From NCBI GenBank assembly GCA_021208685.1, contig JAJOJJ010000045.1, forward strand, positions 62,001 through 126,000: a stretch of DNA of 64,000 bases. Direction: 5' to 3'. This stretch comes from Saccharospirillaceae bacterium. Its GTDB lineage: Bacteria; Pseudomonadota; Gammaproteobacteria; Pseudomonadales; Oceanobacteraceae. Shown one piece after another: positions 38,888 to 47,877 of this stretch. Position numbers and translations under genes: made by a program. How positions within the stretch are numbered: position 1 is the stretch's first letter; every line of letters starts with the position of its first letter. The notes beneath the pieces are model-generated. The model was given only the letters and a program-made list of their open reading frames with translations, was not told where the DNA came from and ran no database searches.

Positions 38888-39912
38888 ACCGGGGTGTCCT
38901 CTGTTGTGCTGATTTCTGCCAGTGCCTTTTGTGCCAGATTCATGCGCAGGCGGTCTTCGGCACGGCGTCCGAATTTCTCTGGGGTAAAGCGGCTTGGGTT
39001 AACCTTGGTATTGGCGTGCTCAAACACAACGCCCAGCAGGTATTGGCCATAGCCGTTTTTCTTCATTGGCTCAGCTAATTTGCGCAGCTGATCGGCGGTG
39101 ATGAGGCCCAGACGGAAAGCAATTTCTTCCGGACAGCAGACTTTAAGCCCCTGACGTTTTTCAATGGTGGCAATAAAATGACTGGCATCCAGCAGGCTGT
39201 CATGCGTGCCGGTATCGAGCCAGGCGGTACCACGGCTGAGCAATTGTACGTTCAGGGTGCCATCGGCCAGATAGGCATTATTTACGTCGGTAATTTCCAG
39301 CTCACCGCGTGGTGATGGTTTTACATTTTTGGCAATGTCAACCACGCGGTTATCGTAAAAATACAGGCCCGGAACGGCGTAATTGGATTTTGGTTTTTCC
39401 GGTTTTTCTTCCAGGGAAATGACTTTGCCATTTTCATCAAATTCGACCACGCCATATGCAGTGGCATCCTGTACGTGGTAACCGAAAATGGTTGCACCGG
39501 TCTGTTCATTGGCGGCGGCCTGCAGCATGTCTTTGGACATGTTCTGGCAGAAAAACAGGTTATCACCCAGAATTAATGCAACCGGTGAATCACCAATAAA
39601 TTCTTCACCAATAATAAATGCCTGGGCTAAACCATCGGGACTTGGCTGCACAGCATACTCAATGCTGATGCCCCACTCTGAGCCATCGCCCAGCAGATTG
39701 CGGAATCCCTGACTGTCTTGCGGTGTGGTAATAATCAGGAATTCAGTAATACCCGCGAGCATCAGCGTACTCAGCGGATAATAAATCATGGGTTTGTCGT
39801 ATACCGGCATCAGTTGTTTACTGACAGACTTAGTAAGTGGGTAAAGACGGGTTCCTGAACCACCAGCGAGAATAATGCCTTTACGGGTGATTGGTTTGGC
39901 TAGGTTTATCAT
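38884..39912 (-). CDS. rfbA: Glucose-1-phosphate thymidylyltransferase
   Basis: '[45 protein letters not shown]', 'GDNLFF'. Start at [12 protein letters not shown]; track opens at 39948. Confidence 0.93.
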   Translation of the reverse strand: MINLAKPITRKGIILAGGSGTRLYPLTKSVSKQLMPVYDKPMIYYPLSTLMLAGITEFLIITTPQDSQGFRNLLGDGSEWGISIEYAVQPSPDGLAQAFIIGEEFIGDSPVALILGDNLFFCQNMSKDMLQAAANEQTGATIFGYHVQDATAYGVVEFDENGKVISLEEKPEKPKSNYAVPGLYFYDNRVVDIAKNVKPSPRGELEITDVNNAYLADGTLNVQLLSRGTAWLDTGTHDSLLDASHFIATIEKRQGLKVCCPEEIAFRLGLITADQLRKLAEPMKKNGYGQYLLGVVFEHANTKVNPSRFTPEKFGRRAEDRLRMNLAQKALAEISTTEDTPV

Positions 39913-40288
39913 TGTGTATTCCCTTAAGGCCGTATGGCCATCGTTCATTTCATGTTCATCCGGTGAGCAATGTACTCACCGGGCTACCTTGATGATTCCG
40001 GCGCGTCCCTCTGCCTTCTCATCGCTGAAAATAAAAGGTTCATCACAGAAAATGTTCAGATTTTCTGTAATAGTGCCTTTCATTGTTATTAGTAGCCTGC
40101 CGATACTGATCAGCGGCTTTTATTTTTAAATGCAAAATCTTTCCTGATTTTGCTGGCGGCGCAACGCTGCTTCCCCATGCGTTTCACCATGTTTTTTTAC
40201 GCTGATGTGGTTTTACACGCAGCGCATGCTTTCTGTTATTGCTGTCGTGGTGCCTGGTGTTTGGCCTTTCGGAATCACCGGCCTCCCG

Positions 40289-40405
40289 GCATCACGACTG
40301 AAAGTCGTTTCTACCGACTGCAAGCATCACGACTAAAAGTCGTTCCTGCACACTTCAAGCATCACGACTGAAAGTCGTTCCTGTAGACTGCAAGCGTCAT
40401 CAGTG
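40289..40405. repeat. Tandem 35-bp direct repeats, each with a hairpin (ACGACTGAAAGTCGT)
   Basis: Units start at 40289, 40324, 40359 and a degenerate fourth at 40394: GCATCACGACTGAAAGTCGTTcCTgcaGACTgCAA. Confidence 0.85.
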
Positions 40406-40461
40406 TTGTCCCGGTAACGCTGCAATCCATCCATTCACTCTTCTGCATCACGTTGTTTTTC

Positions 40462-42084
40462 TTACAACGCCAACACCACCGCAGCCGATACAGCAACCTG
40501 ATAAATGACCTGGGTAAGATCTTTGGTCAGTTGCAGTGCTTTCAGGTCTGGTTTTGCCAGAACAAACACTTCATCCCCCGGACCAACCAGCTTACTGTCG
40601 TCGAGATCACGATTCGCTGAAATAAACGCACCGTTCGGTTTCATCACCAGCGTGTTCATATCGTCCAGATCGCCATTTGTACCACCGGCCTGGCGAATGT
40701 AGTCTTCAACGGTCTGTCCTTTTTGATAGGTAATGGCCGTCGGGAACAGTACTTCACCATGGATCATAACCAGATTACGGCGCGCAGGAATCACCACTTT
40801 ATCTCCCTGTTGCAGCAGTACATCTTCGGGTTTAAAACCTTCGGTCAGCAACACCTGACCACGGGGCTCTACGGTTTTTGCCCGCTCAATCCATTTGAGG
40901 ATGGTTTCAGCTTCGGCTTTACGCAGTTCGGCAGTTTCACGGGTACTGGAACGCGCGGTCAGCACGCTTTGTTCGAGTGCGCCGAGCGATGCCATGAGCA
41001 TTTCTTTTTGTCGTTCAGCAACCGATTTACGGTATAACTGAACCGCGCCTTTATTAGAGAGTTCGGTATATTCCACTTTATCGAGCAGGTCTTTCAGGCT
41101 GGTACCCCACGGCATTACCATTTCAATCTGCGAATTATGCTCGCCCACAATTTCAACGCTGATGCTGGTTGGGCGCAACTGCGAGCTGACTTTAATCAGT
41201 GCTCCGGGTTTAACCTGAACACCGACGATCTCGTTAATGCTGAACTGACGCGCAGTGACTTCTGTCCCCTGTGGTTCAACCAGTGTTACATGAGTCGCTT
41301 TTTCATTTTCGACCACGGCATTAACAATTTCTGACAGCATTCCGATGCTGCCATTCAGTTCGTATTTACCGCTGAAACCGACTTCACCTTCGATGGAAAC
41401 TTCGCCGGATTTACGTCCGACAAATATGACATCACCGTCCTGAAGCTGGATATCCGGCATTTGGCCACGTTCAATAAAGGCATACAGATCTATGTTGTAT
41501 TGGGTTTTATTGTGGCGCTTAACTTCAATATGCCGGTAGCTGCCAAGGTCTTTACGGATACCACCAGCCTGATCAATAAAACGCAGTACGCTATCGGCAC
41601 TCTGCCCTTCGTAAAGTCCGGGTTTGTTGACCAATCCGGACAGGAATACTTTCACGGTCTGGCTTGATGCCAGTGTGATGTAGGCTTCTACGTTGGATTT
41701 GTATACCCGCTTGATGGATTTGAGCACCACGTCATTCAGGCTGCGGTTTTCAACGCCCAGTACTTTTACCGGCCCGACCTTGGGGATAAATACATTCCCC
41801 TGAGCATCAACGACCACTTCCTGCTGAACATCCAGACCACCCCAGAGCTGCACTAACAGGGTATCGCCCTGAGCGATGCGGTAGTTGGGGTTGATGCCGG
41901 TAAACGATGCGGTTTTAAACCCCCCGGTAAATAGCCATCCACCAAAAATACCTTTGAGGTGCTCATCGGAAATGACTGCACGGGCCTCGGCATTTTCATC
42001 CTGAGCCAGTTCAACAGACTGTGCCTGCAGAGAGAAAAGCACAGCAATCAATGCAACAGAACGTAATAAAATCCGGCTTAACAT
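40462..42084 (-). CDS. kpsD: Capsule polysaccharide export outer-membrane/periplasmic protein KpsD-like
   Basis: Signal peptide; 'NYRIAQGDTLLVQLWGGLDVQQEVVVDAQGNVFIPKVGPVKVLG', SLBB-type repeats. Confidence 0.88.
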   Translation of the reverse strand: MLSRILLRSVALIAVLFSLQAQSVELAQDENAEARAVISDEHLKGIFGGWLFTGGFKTASFTGINPNYRIAQGDTLLVQLWGGLDVQQEVVVDAQGNVFIPKVGPVKVLGVENRSLNDVVLKSIKRVYKSNVEAYITLASSQTVKVFLSGLVNKPGLYEGQSADSVLRFIDQAGGIRKDLGSYRHIEVKRHNKTQYNIDLYAFIERGQMPDIQLQDGDVIFVGRKSGEVSIEGEVGFSGKYELNGSIGMLSEIVNAVVENEKATHVTLVEPQGTEVTARQFSINEIVGVQVKPGALIKVSSQLRPTSISVEIVGEHNSQIEMVMPWGTSLKDLLDKVEYTELSNKGAVQLYRKSVAERQKEMLMASLGALEQSVLTARSSTRETAELRKAEAETILKWIERAKTVEPRGQVLLTEGFKPEDVLLQQGDKVVIPARRNLVMIHGEVLFPTAITYQKGQTVEDYIRQAGGTNGDLDDMNTLVMKPNGAFISANRDLDDSKLVGPGDEVFVLAKPDLKALQLTKDLTQVIYQVAVSAAVVLAL

Positions 42085-42087
42085 GTA

Positions 42088-43350
42088 TTAATCCTTGTGC
42101 TCTTTAACAATGGCAAAAACCAGACGTCCCACCAGGTACATAAGCAACAGTGTCACAAACCAGGTAAGAATGTTGTAGGCTCTGCGCGGGTACTTATCTT
42201 CTTCTGCTAATGCTGGGTACTGAACAATAAGAAGATGCTTAAGCTTGCGGTAGGCATCAGCTCTTACAGATTCAAGACTCGCAAGTGATGATTTATAGAG
42301 ATCAGAAGCCAATTCTACGCTAAGTTTAATTTCCTGATAGATTGTATTGACTTTATTCAGAGACTGATCACCGGTTGACGAGGTAAGACGGGATTTTTCT
42401 TCCGCCAGTTGTTTGGTCAATGAATCGATTAAGTTTCTTTGAGAACGTACTTCCGGTGCGTCATCACGCATGACTGCACGCAGTTCTTTAAGTCGCGCAT
42501 CAGCCTTGATAATTTCAGCCTGCAAGCCGTTGATTGCCTGCACCAGTGCGCCACCCTCCTGTTCCGGGCTGTATAATTTATTATCGTCCTGAAATGCCAG
42601 CAATCGGGCTTGTTGCTGCTTGAGGATATCGTGGCTTCTTTCTACCTCTCCCTGTGCATAACGAAGCTGCTCGGTTGCCATTTTATTGCCGATGCTGTTA
42701 ATGAATTTCTCACTCAATTCGAGCACTTTATTTGCCAGAAGTAATGCAAATTCCGGATCAAAAGCCTGAACCTCGACATAAACAATGTCTGACATCTCGT
42801 CATGATGCACATGAAGGTGCTTTTTGTAGTAATCAACATAGTCTTCCACTGTCGCGGAAGCAGACAACCGACTGAACCAGTCAGCACCAGCCTGTTGATA
42901 GTGCCCCTTCAACCCAATTGACTCATCCAGAGAAACCGCCATGTCACGCGATTCAATAAACTCCTTGATAATCAGGGCGTCGCGCATTGTACCTGTAACC
43001 GCGCCAAGGGATGCCAGGCCAGCAATTGGCAAATCCGAACTGCCTGACTGCTTAACGACAAACTGAGCCTCTGACACATAACGCGGTGAAGCAATGATGC
43101 CGAAATAGCCAATTAAAATCATGGACGCCAAAACAACAAAGGCAAATGACCCCATTTTGGCCCAGGTATAATCCAAACCTTTCTGCGTTTTCAGGAAGGC
43201 CTGTGAATCTTTAAAAAACTGTAACGGATCGCGTTTCAGTTTTTTCAGTTTCCGCTTAATCGGAGTCATGGGAACTTCCGGAGTTTTGACCTCGGCAGTA
43301 ACCTTCTCTGCATTTTTTGCCGGAGAGTCTTTGTTAACGATTTCGGACAT
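42088..43350 (-). CDS. kpsE: Capsule polysaccharide export inner-membrane protein KpsE-like
   Basis: 'FVVLASMILIGYFGIIASPRYVSEAQFVVKQSG', long coiled coil, C-terminal TM; between kpsT and kpsD. Start at MSEIVNKDSP; track opens at 43413. Confidence 0.87.
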   Translation of the reverse strand: MSEIVNKDSPAKNAEKVTAEVKTPEVPMTPIKRKLKKLKRDPLQFFKDSQAFLKTQKGLDYTWAKMGSFAFVVLASMILIGYFGIIASPRYVSEAQFVVKQSGSSDLPIAGLASLGAVTGTMRDALIIKEFIESRDMAVSLDESIGLKGHYQQAGADWFSRLSASATVEDYVDYYKKHLHVHHDEMSDIVYVEVQAFDPEFALLLANKVLELSEKFINSIGNKMATEQLRYAQGEVERSHDILKQQQARLLAFQDDNKLYSPEQEGGALVQAINGLQAEIIKADARLKELRAVMRDDAPEVRSQRNLIDSLTKQLAEEKSRLTSSTGDQSLNKVNTIYQEIKLSVELASDLYKSSLASLESVRADAYRKLKHLLIVQYPALAEEDKYPRRAYNILTWFVTLLLMYLVGRLVFAIVKEHKD

Positions 43351-44005
43351 ATACTTCCTGATACTCTTCAATTGCTTGTTCAAGGTGATCAAAGTAATGC
43401 AGTGTATTTTCACGGATTACGACACCGGCATCGCAGAATTTTCTGAGCTGATCCAGTGAGTGATTGACCATGATTACCTTGGTTTTTTCGTATTTTTCAA
43501 GCAGAAGTTTCTGACTTTTAGCCTTAAATGCAGCATCACCTACAGCGGTCAGCTCATCAATAAGGAGCACATCAAAATTAAAATCAAACCCCATCGTTAA
43601 ACCAAAGGTGACACGCGCACGCATACCGTTGGAGTAGGTTTTTACCGGCTCGTCAAAATAGGCACCTATTTCAGCAAAATCGGCTACTTGCTGCTCTATC
43701 TGACGGGTTTCTTTGTAGCCATGTATGCGGGCCACAAAGCGGACATTTTCACGCCCCGTCATTGAGCCTTGCAGCCCACCCTGCAACCCCAGTGGCCAGG
43801 AGATATTTTTGTCCGTTGTAATTTCGCCACTGCTGGGAATATCGGTACCTCCGATCATACGGATAAGGGTAGATTTACCGACACCGTTGGGGCCCAGAAT
43901 GGCGATATTACGGTCCGTTGGCAGTTCAATATTGACATCACGGAACACATAACTGCGTCCCTGCTTAGTGGGGTAATACTTACTGACGCTGTTGAAACGG
44001 ATCAT
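43334..44005 (-). CDS. kpsT: Capsule ABC transporter ATP-binding protein KpsT-like
   Basis: Walker A 'GPNGVGKSTLIRMIGG', 'YSNGMRARVTFGLTMGFDFNFDVLLIDELTAVGD'. Confidence 0.92.
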   Translation of the reverse strand: MIRFNSVSKYYPTKQGRSYVFRDVNIELPTDRNIAILGPNGVGKSTLIRMIGGTDIPSSGEITTDKNISWPLGLQGGLQGSMTGRENVRFVARIHGYKETRQIEQQVADFAEIGAYFDEPVKTYSNGMRARVTFGLTMGFDFNFDVLLIDELTAVGDAAFKAKSQKLLLEKYEKTKVIMVNHSLDQLRKFCDAGVVIRENTLHYFDHLEQAIEEYQEVYVRNR

Positions 44006-44781
44006 GAGGCAACAAACCTTTGGTGATTTGCGCGGTAAAGCATTAATCCCATTGCCTGTGTCACCAAAGCAAAAGCACCCAGGTAGTACCAGCTACCCAA
44101 GGGCGTTGTATAAGATGCAAAAAAGGCATCACGGCTCAGCTCGATGGCATGAAACAGCGGATTCCAGCTGAACAGGTACCAGTATTGTTCCGGCACCATG
44201 GTTGCGCTGTAAAATACGCCGGATATAAACATCATCGGTGTCATTACAAGATTGATGAGCTTTGTTACATCATCCCAGTACAGCTGGGTGACACAGAAGA
44301 TCATGCCCAAACCCGCCGCTACAAAAACCATGAGTACAGTGGCAGCCAGCAAGTGAATGAAGTCATCCGGCAGGACATCCAGTCCGACCCAGGCAAGAAT
44401 CAGCAACAGCAATACATAAACAATCAGGAAAGTTGCAAACTCGATAATGAGGCGCGTAACCAGAGGATCAATTGGTGCGACCTGACGGTAGCCAAGCAAT
44501 CCTTTATTAGCCTGTACTGCGGCTGATAATTGAGTAAGCAGCTTGGAAAATAATTTAAAAGGAAGAATGCCGCTTAGCATAAACAGAGCGACCGGCACAC
44601 CCGACAGACTATGCCGTCCGATGGCACTGAACAGCGCCACCATAATCGCTGCCTGTCCGGCAGGCTCGGCAAGAGCCCAGAAATAACCAAGGCGATTGGC
44701 TCCGAAGCGGGTACGCAATTCACGGATGAAGAGAGCATGAACCGTATCGCGCATGATTTGCCAGGAAGTGCGGGATTTCAT
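44002..44781 (-). CDS. kpsM: Capsule ABC transporter permease KpsM-like
   Basis: ABC-2 permease: 'LFIRELRTRFGANRLGYFWALAEPAGQAAIMVALFS', 'NPLFHAIELSRDAFFASY'. Start at MKSRTSW (44781); track opens at 44844. Confidence 0.9.
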   Translation of the reverse strand: MKSRTSWQIMRDTVHALFIRELRTRFGANRLGYFWALAEPAGQAAIMVALFSAIGRHSLSGVPVALFMLSGILPFKLFSKLLTQLSAAVQANKGLLGYRQVAPIDPLVTRLIIEFATFLIVYVLLLLILAWVGLDVLPDDFIHLLAATVLMVFVAAGLGMIFCVTQLYWDDVTKLINLVMTPMMFISGVFYSATMVPEQYWYLFSWNPLFHAIELSRDAFFASYTTPLGSWYYLGAFALVTQAMGLMLYRANHQRFVAS

Positions 44782-45421
44782 TCTGTCTCCATTTGAAAAA
44801 GCATGGTGCTGAAAAGCGCTGTGCGCTGTCCGGCATGTGTCCATACTGCACTCTCTGACGTAAGCCCGGTGTCAGGCTGCTGATCCATCATGTATCGGAG
44901 GGCCTCCTGGCCTGTCACTGGGTCTGTACTGCCTGTCATCTGAGGCCGCCTTATGAGGGCGCCCGTGGTTTGCACTGTCTGGGCGAAGTCAAAAATGGCT
45001 CAGACTGACCGTGCAAAACATCGTCAAGAATTTGACTTCTGCTAACCTGTGTTTCACAAAACGGGAACTTTCAGTTAACGAGTGTTATTCAGATGTAACC
45101 AAGCGCCGCATTATAGTTTAAAGGGGCATATTTTCAAGAAGCGGGGAGCCGGATTGGCTATTCTGCGCTGTTTGTTTTTGCCGGCCTTAATTGACCATCC
45201 GGCTGTTACAGTCACATTACAAACTCAACAAAAATCATGGCACCCTGCTGAACCCCGCCACCCCTGACCTTGCGCTGGTAAGTCTGCAGCATGCCGTTTT
45301 TGTTCTACGGAAAAAAGCTTATTTATGACATCCGTGTGACGCGCCGGGGCCATTCGGGACAATATGAAAATGTTGACCTGACAAGTGTAACGGGCGGGGA
45401 ATTTCACCCTTCCCGACGTCA

Positions 45422-47837
45422 TCAGTAAACCGTAACCGTACGCCTGTCCAATTCTCCTTGTGTATCCATAACGACTACTTCCTGTTCACCGGTGTCAAAA
45501 AACCGATGGGTCAGAACTTCGGCTTCGCCGGTACGGCCAATGTGCAGACCGTTCACGTACCAGTCGCGCTCGCCCAGCCCACCCTGAGCATGCAGCGAGA
45601 TTTCCGGCAGCGTCGCACTGCCTCCGGCATGGGTTCGGCTGGAGCGCAGAATGAGGCCATCCTGAATACCGGTAATCTGCAGGGGTTCGAGCGCCAGCAC
45701 CGGAGGTTCATGGCAACGCGGATCAACGGCAGGTAAGCGGTTACGCAAGCGCTGTCTGGCAGGCAGCCAGGGTTCCAGTGATCGCGGCCAGAGTGCCAGC
45801 TGATGCGCTGTTCGGGCAGGCACATTGCAACGGCCATCGACCAGAAGGCCGCGCTCACTGGTCCAGTAGGTTAACGGATTGCGCCATAAACCATCGCTGC
45901 GCTCATCACGCAAGGTCGGCGGCAGCTGACGCCGAACCAGCCAGGCCTGATGGGTCTGAAAGCAGTGATCGGCGGGGGTCTCTGCGGCGCGGTTCCCCAG
46001 TGGCCAGCAAATGGTTTCCTGACGAACCTGCTCCGGCTGCGGCAGAACCCCGGGCTTACGTTCAATACGATCAAATAACTGGAACAGCACCGGCAGCGCA
46101 CTGAGCGCGCCGTAATGTCCGGGCGATGGCGTACCGTCCGGGCGGCCAAACCACACGCCAATGGTATACGCCGGTGTCACCCCCACGGCCCAGGCATCAC
46201 GGAAGCCATAACTGGTGCCGGTTTCCAGGCGATGCTGCGGTCGTTACCCTGCAGGGCATCACTGCGCGCACGGTCCGGACGCGGACTGCGCAGCATATCG
46301 TTCAGCACCCAGGCGGTGTCTGCGGAAAACAACCAGCGCGAGCCTGCGACGGAGTGTGATTCTTCCCTCAGATAACGCAGCGGCCAGACCTGACCGCCAT
46401 TCGCCAGCGCCGAATACAATTGCACCAGCTGCGCCAACGATAATCCGCCCCCCCCCAGCGCCATACTCAGATTGGGTTTACCGTCGCCGGGAATACGGTA
46501 GCGTGCTCCGGCATTGGCAAGAGCGGCGGCAAAGCGCTGCGGAGTAACCGCTTCCAGCACCTGCACCACCGGCAGATTTAGCGACTGCCGTAACGCCTCG
46601 GTAGCCGATACCGGGCCGGAGAAATGGCGGGTAAAGTTTTCCGGCTGATAATCGGTAAAATAACGCGGCACATCGCGCAATAAACTGGCGGAGTGAATCA
46701 GCCCGTCTTCTATCGCCAGACCATAAATAAATGGCTTTAAGGTGGAACCCGGTGAGCGCTGCGCCTGCACCATATCGACATGGCCAAAGCGCGAATCATC
46801 CGCAAAATCGGCTGAACCGGCATAGGCGCGCACCTCGTGAGTGGCATTATCCAGCACCAGAATGGCGGCGGAATGACTGGGCGGGAAGCGCTGAATTTCC
46901 TGAGCCAGATAATCTTCAATCCCGTACTGAAGGTCGGCATCCAGCGTGGTTTTAATCAGGCTTTTATCGGCATTTTGCCGCCGTAATTCCCGCGCCAGCA
47001 GAGGAGTCAGCTGCGGCGTATACGGCTGATAGGCCAGCACAGGTTCCAGCAGTGCCTGCTGATAATCGCGCTGGCTGATCACCCCGAATTCCAGCATGCG
47101 CTGCAGCACTTTGTTTCGCGCACGTAACGCCCGCTGCGGATAACGGTCAGGACGTAAACGCGACGGTGCCTGCGGCAATACGGCCATTAACGCAGCTTCG
47201 GCCAGCGATAAATCCAGCGCCGGTTTATCCAGATACAGACGACTGGCCGCCCCCACGCCTTCAATCACACCCCCCATGGGCGCGTAATTTAAATAGAGGG
47301 TGAATATTTCGTCTTTGCTGTAATGCCATTCCAGCTGCAATGCCCGCAGTGCCTGTTCCAGCTTGCCGCCGACGGAACGGGAATGCGGGTGAAAACGCCG
47401 CGCCACCTGCATAGAAATGGTCGAGCCACCGGATACCACACAACCGCAGCGCCAGTTTTGCCAGGCAGCACGCAGCAACGCGAAAGGATTGATTCCGGGG
47501 TGATAATAAAACCAGCGGTCTTCGTAATTCAGTAATGCCTCTTTATAAAAAGGCGATACGTCGCTCAGCTCTACCGGATAACGCCAGACGCCATTGCTGT
47601 CGGCAAAGGCCCGTAGTGGCCGCTCATGGCGATCAACCACCAGCTGGGCAAAATCGTTTTGCGCGTTCGCCGTCTGGCGTTGCGGATCGGGTACGGCCAG
47701 TGGCCATAACCAATCGGCACTGTTTAACAGCAGGCAAAAACTGCCAGCCACAGCAGATATCGTGTTGTTCTGGCTTGTGGCTGGCGGAAAAACCGTGCCG
47801 CCTTTAACGCGGCACGGTTGGCGGATAGATGACTCAC
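45422..47837 (-). pseudogene. pbpC: Penicillin-binding protein 1C, apparently interrupted by two frameshifts
   Basis: Collinear with E. coli PBP1C (GT51 'NYEDRWFYYHPGINPFALLRAAWQNW', 'SGGSTISMQVAR', 'RSPGSTLKPFIYGLAIEDGLIHSASLL') but split into 47751-46177 and 46186-45422; frame restored by adding one base near 46222-46224 and, for the N-terminal TM, one near 47736-47740. Confidence 0.8.
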
Positions 47838-47877
47838 TCAGAGGACTCGTCTGACCTGCACGTTCAACCTCAGAGAG

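Noticed and set aside
40289-40405. CRISPR-like array of 35-bp repeats
   Set aside because: Repeats abut with no distinct spacers and no cas genes are present; they are tandem hairpin repeats.
44845-45420. JUMPstart/ops (GGCGGTAG) element upstream of kpsM
   Set aside because: Searched by eye on the minus strand of this interval; no ops-like core found.
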